This document shows positions 5,342 through 7,017 of a stretch of DNA of 7,017 nucleotides, piece by piece. Source of the stretch: Flemingiibacterium sp045634345 (GTDB taxonomy: Bacteria; Bacillota; Clostridia; Oscillospirales; CAG-272); the NCBI GenBank assembly GCA_045634345.1, contig JAZRAB010000178.1, forward strand, positions 1 through 7,017, given 5' to 3'. A model generated the notes under the pieces. It saw only the letters and a list, made by a program, of their open reading frames with translations. It was not told the origin of the DNA and made no database searches. The position numbers were made by a program, and so were the translations under genes. The stretch's first letter is position 1. Every line of letters starts with the position of its first letter.

Positions 5342-6256
5342 ATGGGAAGAAAGAGCGGTAATATCACTATGCAGTTGAACAAACGCATAGACGATTTGCT
5401 CCGCATCGGTGAGAAGAAAGTGAAAGATGACCCGACAAACTCAAATCGTGTCGAGGGTATTCACTCGGTACAAACCGCTTCAACATACCGAGCGGTAGCA
5501 AAGCAACTGGGGGAATACCTCAAAGAGCAAGGCGTGAGAAACATCGGGGATATTGACCGAACACACATAGCAGGGTTTATGTCCGAGCGTAAGGACTTGT
5601 CTGCGTTCACGCATAGCAAGGATTTGTCGGCTATCAACAAAATACTTGATACACGCTATACAGTTCGAGATTTCGGACTACCACAACGCAGTTATCACGA
5701 TGTGTCAAACAACAGAGGTCTTGCGGTAAGAGATACGAGCGGAGCAGAACGCAACCGAGAGGCACTTTCTTTTGTTCGTGCCTGCGGTATGCGTAGGGAG
5801 AGCATAGACCGAATAACGCCGAGCGACTTTTTAAGAGATAAAGACGGTCTGTGTGTCGGGGTACATCTCATTGAAAAGGGTGGCCGTGAGAGAATGGCGG
5901 TTATTATTGAGCAAGACAGAGAGCGTATAACCGAGATTGTCAATAGTGCCATAGTACAAAACGGAGAGCATCAGCCATTTTTGAAAGCCCCCGACTCAAA
6001 CGCCAATCCGCACTATGAACGCAGAGAGTATGCCGAGCGATTATATACAGACCTTATCAACGCAAAGGAGAGCGGTTTCGACTACTACGCCAATATGAGA
6101 GAGCATTTTATAGATGAGTACAACTTTGAGAGAGCCACACACGGCAGAGCCGAGATAATCAAGGGGGTTGAGCGTGATACCCTCGCGGAAGTCTCCCAAA
6201 ATCTCGGACACAATCGCATCAGCGTTGTGTATTACAGTTATTTGAACATAGCATAA
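5342..6256 (+). CDS. int: tyrosine recombinase / site-specific integrase
   Basis: A 304-aa tyrosine recombinase, short for an integrase. The N-terminal part (about 45-115) resembles the SAM-like core-binding domain (STYRAVAKQLGEYLKEQG). The catalytic domain shows box I ACGMRRESIDRIT (R151), a beta-hairpin lysine in EKGGRE (K179), LGH (H290) and a terminal YYSYL with the likely nucleophile Y300 or Y298. The second arginine is probably R264 in NFER, where Asn replaces the usual His of HXXR. The ribosome binding site AAGGGGGTG (5328-5336) precedes the ATG. A terminator follows about 75 nt after the stop. Its placement near the tRNA-Thr half suggests it integrates or excises this element; a role in resolving multimers of the replicating form is the alternative. 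Confidence 0.85.
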   Translation: MGRKSGNITMQLNKRIDDLLRIGEKKVKDDPTNSNRVEGIHSVQTASTYRAVAKQLGEYLKEQGVRNIGDIDRTHIAGFMSERKDLSAFTHSKDLSAINKILDTRYTVRDFGLPQRSYHDVSNNRGLAVRDTSGAERNREALSFVRACGMRRESIDRITPSDFLRDKDGLCVGVHLIEKGGRERMAVIIEQDRERITEIVNSAIVQNGEHQPFLKAPDSNANPHYERREYAERLYTDLINAKESGFDYYANMREHFIDEYNFERATHGRAEIIKGVERDTLAEVSQNLGHNRISVVYYSYLNIA

Positions 6257-6329
6257 TTATATTTTGCTTGTTATTACATAGAATATATTAAGCCCGAATG
6301 GGTAATACAAGTGGGCGGAAATAAAATGG

Positions 6330-6371
6330 TAGGGCTATCGATACCTCTCTTCTCGGTAGCCCTATTTTTTT
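6330..6371 (+). terminator. terminator of the integrase gene
   Basis: TAGGGCTA (6330-6337) pairs with TAGCCCTA (6357-6364), with further TCG/CGG pairing inside, followed by seven T (6365-6371). It isolates int from the replication region downstream. Confidence 0.88.
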
Positions 6372-6422
6372 GCTCGAACACCTTTCCTCTTTATTTTTCC
6401 AAAAAAATATGAATAATACATG

Positions 6423-6528
6423 TGTAGCAAGTAGCAAAACACTATTTTCTCACATTATATCAACTACTTTAAGGCTACATCGTGGCAGTTATCATTCCTG
6501 CCACGATGTAGCACAATGTAGCAAAACC
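6423..6528 (+). other. candidate rolling-circle double-strand origin
   Basis: A perfect 15-bp inverted repeat (6474-6488 with 6498-6512, starting GCTACATCGTGG) surrounds the 9-nt loop TTATCATTC. The hexamer GTAGCA occurs four times in one orientation: 6424-6429, 6431-6436, 6508-6513 and 6518-6523, the last in ATGTAGCAAAAC. A hairpin with adjacent direct repeats just upstream of an HUH rep gene is the layout of pMV158-type double-strand origins. The loop does not carry the pMV158 nick sequence TACTACG, so the nick site is inferred. The rest of the 303-bp gap between int and rep holds the int terminator and AT-rich sequence; I see no clear rep promoter. Confidence 0.68.
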
Positions 6529-6545
6529 ATAAAAATACTAAAAAT

Positions 6546-6553
6546 AAGGAGGA
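6546..6553 (+). promoter_or_regulatory. ribosome binding site of rep
   Basis: AAGGAGGA, nearly fully complementary to the 16S rRNA 3' end, lies 6 nt before the ATG at 6560 and fixes the start of the truncated rep gene. Confidence 0.85.
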
Positions 6554-6559
6554 CTCAAT

Positions 6560-7017
6560 ATGAGTAAAACTCGCACTATGAGAAGTGCTTTTATAAGAAT
6601 ATCAGCCACAAACAACACAAAGGACGGCTTGGTGGAATACACCAAAGAGCAAATCAAGGCTATGGTGGAGGGGCTTTGCGACAGATACACAGACACCAAA
6701 TACGCCTACATTTGCCACGACAAAGACGTTTCCCCCGACGGAGCCGTCCCGACACACTTTCATATTTACTTTAAGTTCAAGACATCTATACACTTTCCCT
6801 ATCTAAAAGAGGCTTTTCCCTATGGGGACATCGAAAATGCGAGGTCGGCTAATGCTTGTGTTCAATACCTCATACATAAGAACAATCCCGAAAAGGTACA
6901 GTATGGCAAAGACGAGGTTATTACCAATTTCACACAAGAACAGATTGACTATCTGTTTCTCAACAACAAGAAAATGGAAAAACTCAATGAGGAGTCCGAA
7001 CTTGCCGACATTTTGGA
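6560..7017 (+). CDS. rep: rolling-circle replication initiator, HUH endonuclease (Rep_2-like), partial
   Basis: The gene runs off the window end after 152 complete codons. The visible part is the HUH endonuclease domain. It has an N-terminal strand AFIRISAT, a motif-1-like segment YAYICHDKDVSPDG (about 48-61, a candidate metal-ligand acidic residue), the HUH motif PTHFHIYF (H66, H68), and the catalytic tyrosine motif VQYLIHK (Y103). This order matches Rep_2 proteins such as pMV158 RepB and related CRESS-type plasmid Reps. It would nick the origin hairpin and stay bound to the 5' end during rolling-circle replication. Sequence continues past the position where the endonuclease domain normally ends (FTQEQIDYLFLNN and beyond), so a C-terminal oligomerisation or helicase domain may follow. 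The complete length cannot be known here. Confidence 0.85.
   Translation, partial: MSKTRTMRSAFIRISATNNTKDGLVEYTKEQIKAMVEGLCDRYTDTKYAYICHDKDVSPDGAVPTHFHIYFKFKTSIHFPYLKEAFPYGDIENARSANACVQYLIHKNNPEKVQYGKDEVITNFTQEQIDYLFLNNKKMEKLNEESELADIL

Noticed and set aside
6072..6092. ACTACTACGCC inside the integrase gene, similar to the pMV158 nick sequence TACTACG.
   Set aside because: It lies within a well-supported coding sequence, has no surrounding hairpin or direct repeats, and a far better origin candidate lies directly upstream of rep.
6423..6528. A CRISPR-like array from the repeated GTAGCA hexamers.
   Set aside because: The units are only six bases, irregularly spaced, and without spacers of uniform size.
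6370..6567. A 65-codon frame between int and rep.
   Set aside because: It covers the origin inverted repeat and GTAGCA repeats and has no ribosome binding site.

Overview
The window looks like chromosomal DNA of a low-to-moderate GC Firmicute, most likely an anaerobic gut-type clostridium. The signs are strong AAGGAGG-type ribosome binding sites, sigma-A promoters with 17-bp spacers, a clostridial-type GltS-like symporter, a YwaF-type membrane protein, and an integrated element with a Firmicutes-type rolling-circle Rep. The species cannot be told from the sequence.

Region 1 (1-3560) is an ordinary chromosomal operon on the + strand. A consensus extended -10 promoter at 127-155 drives three tightly spaced genes: a PlsC-type acyltransferase with a C-terminal zinc ribbon, a GltS-family Na+/glutamate-type symporter, and a YwaF/TIGR02206 membrane protein. 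It ends at a strong hairpin (3513-3560) that also works as a terminator in the opposite direction. Bases 1-126 hold no gene or signal I can support.

Region 2 (3504-5045) is a mosaic boundary. It contains two related minus-strand transcription units with no conserved ORF, copies A and B. Their 5' parts match at 56 of 64 aligned positions, and each has a TTGAAA-17-TACAAT promoter. Copy A ends at its own terminator. Copy B runs into the 3' half of a tRNA-Thr(CGU) gene that still has its native terminator but has lost its 5' half. This fragment is best read as the displaced attachment-site half left by an element integrated into a tRNA-Thr gene, with the element lying to the right (from about 4147 past the window end). 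A small DUF4177 gene lies between the two copies, and a minus-strand lipoprotein gene lies to the right of copy B. The copy B and lipoprotein promoters share a palindrome, TCATAANNTTATGA, at the same place next to the -10 box. A 35-bp repeat (30/35 identical) occurs at 4029-4063 and 5008-5042.

Region 3 (about 5050-7017) is the core of the inferred element. It has a 140-bp cluster of hairpins, then a short tyrosine recombinase with its own terminator. Next comes a candidate rolling-circle replication origin (a perfect 15-bp inverted repeat plus GTAGCA repeats). The last gene is an HUH-type Rep, cut off by the window end after 152 codons. Together int, origin and rep suggest an integrative element that excises and replicates by rolling circle. 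The left boundary carries the lipoprotein cargo and the RNA copy.
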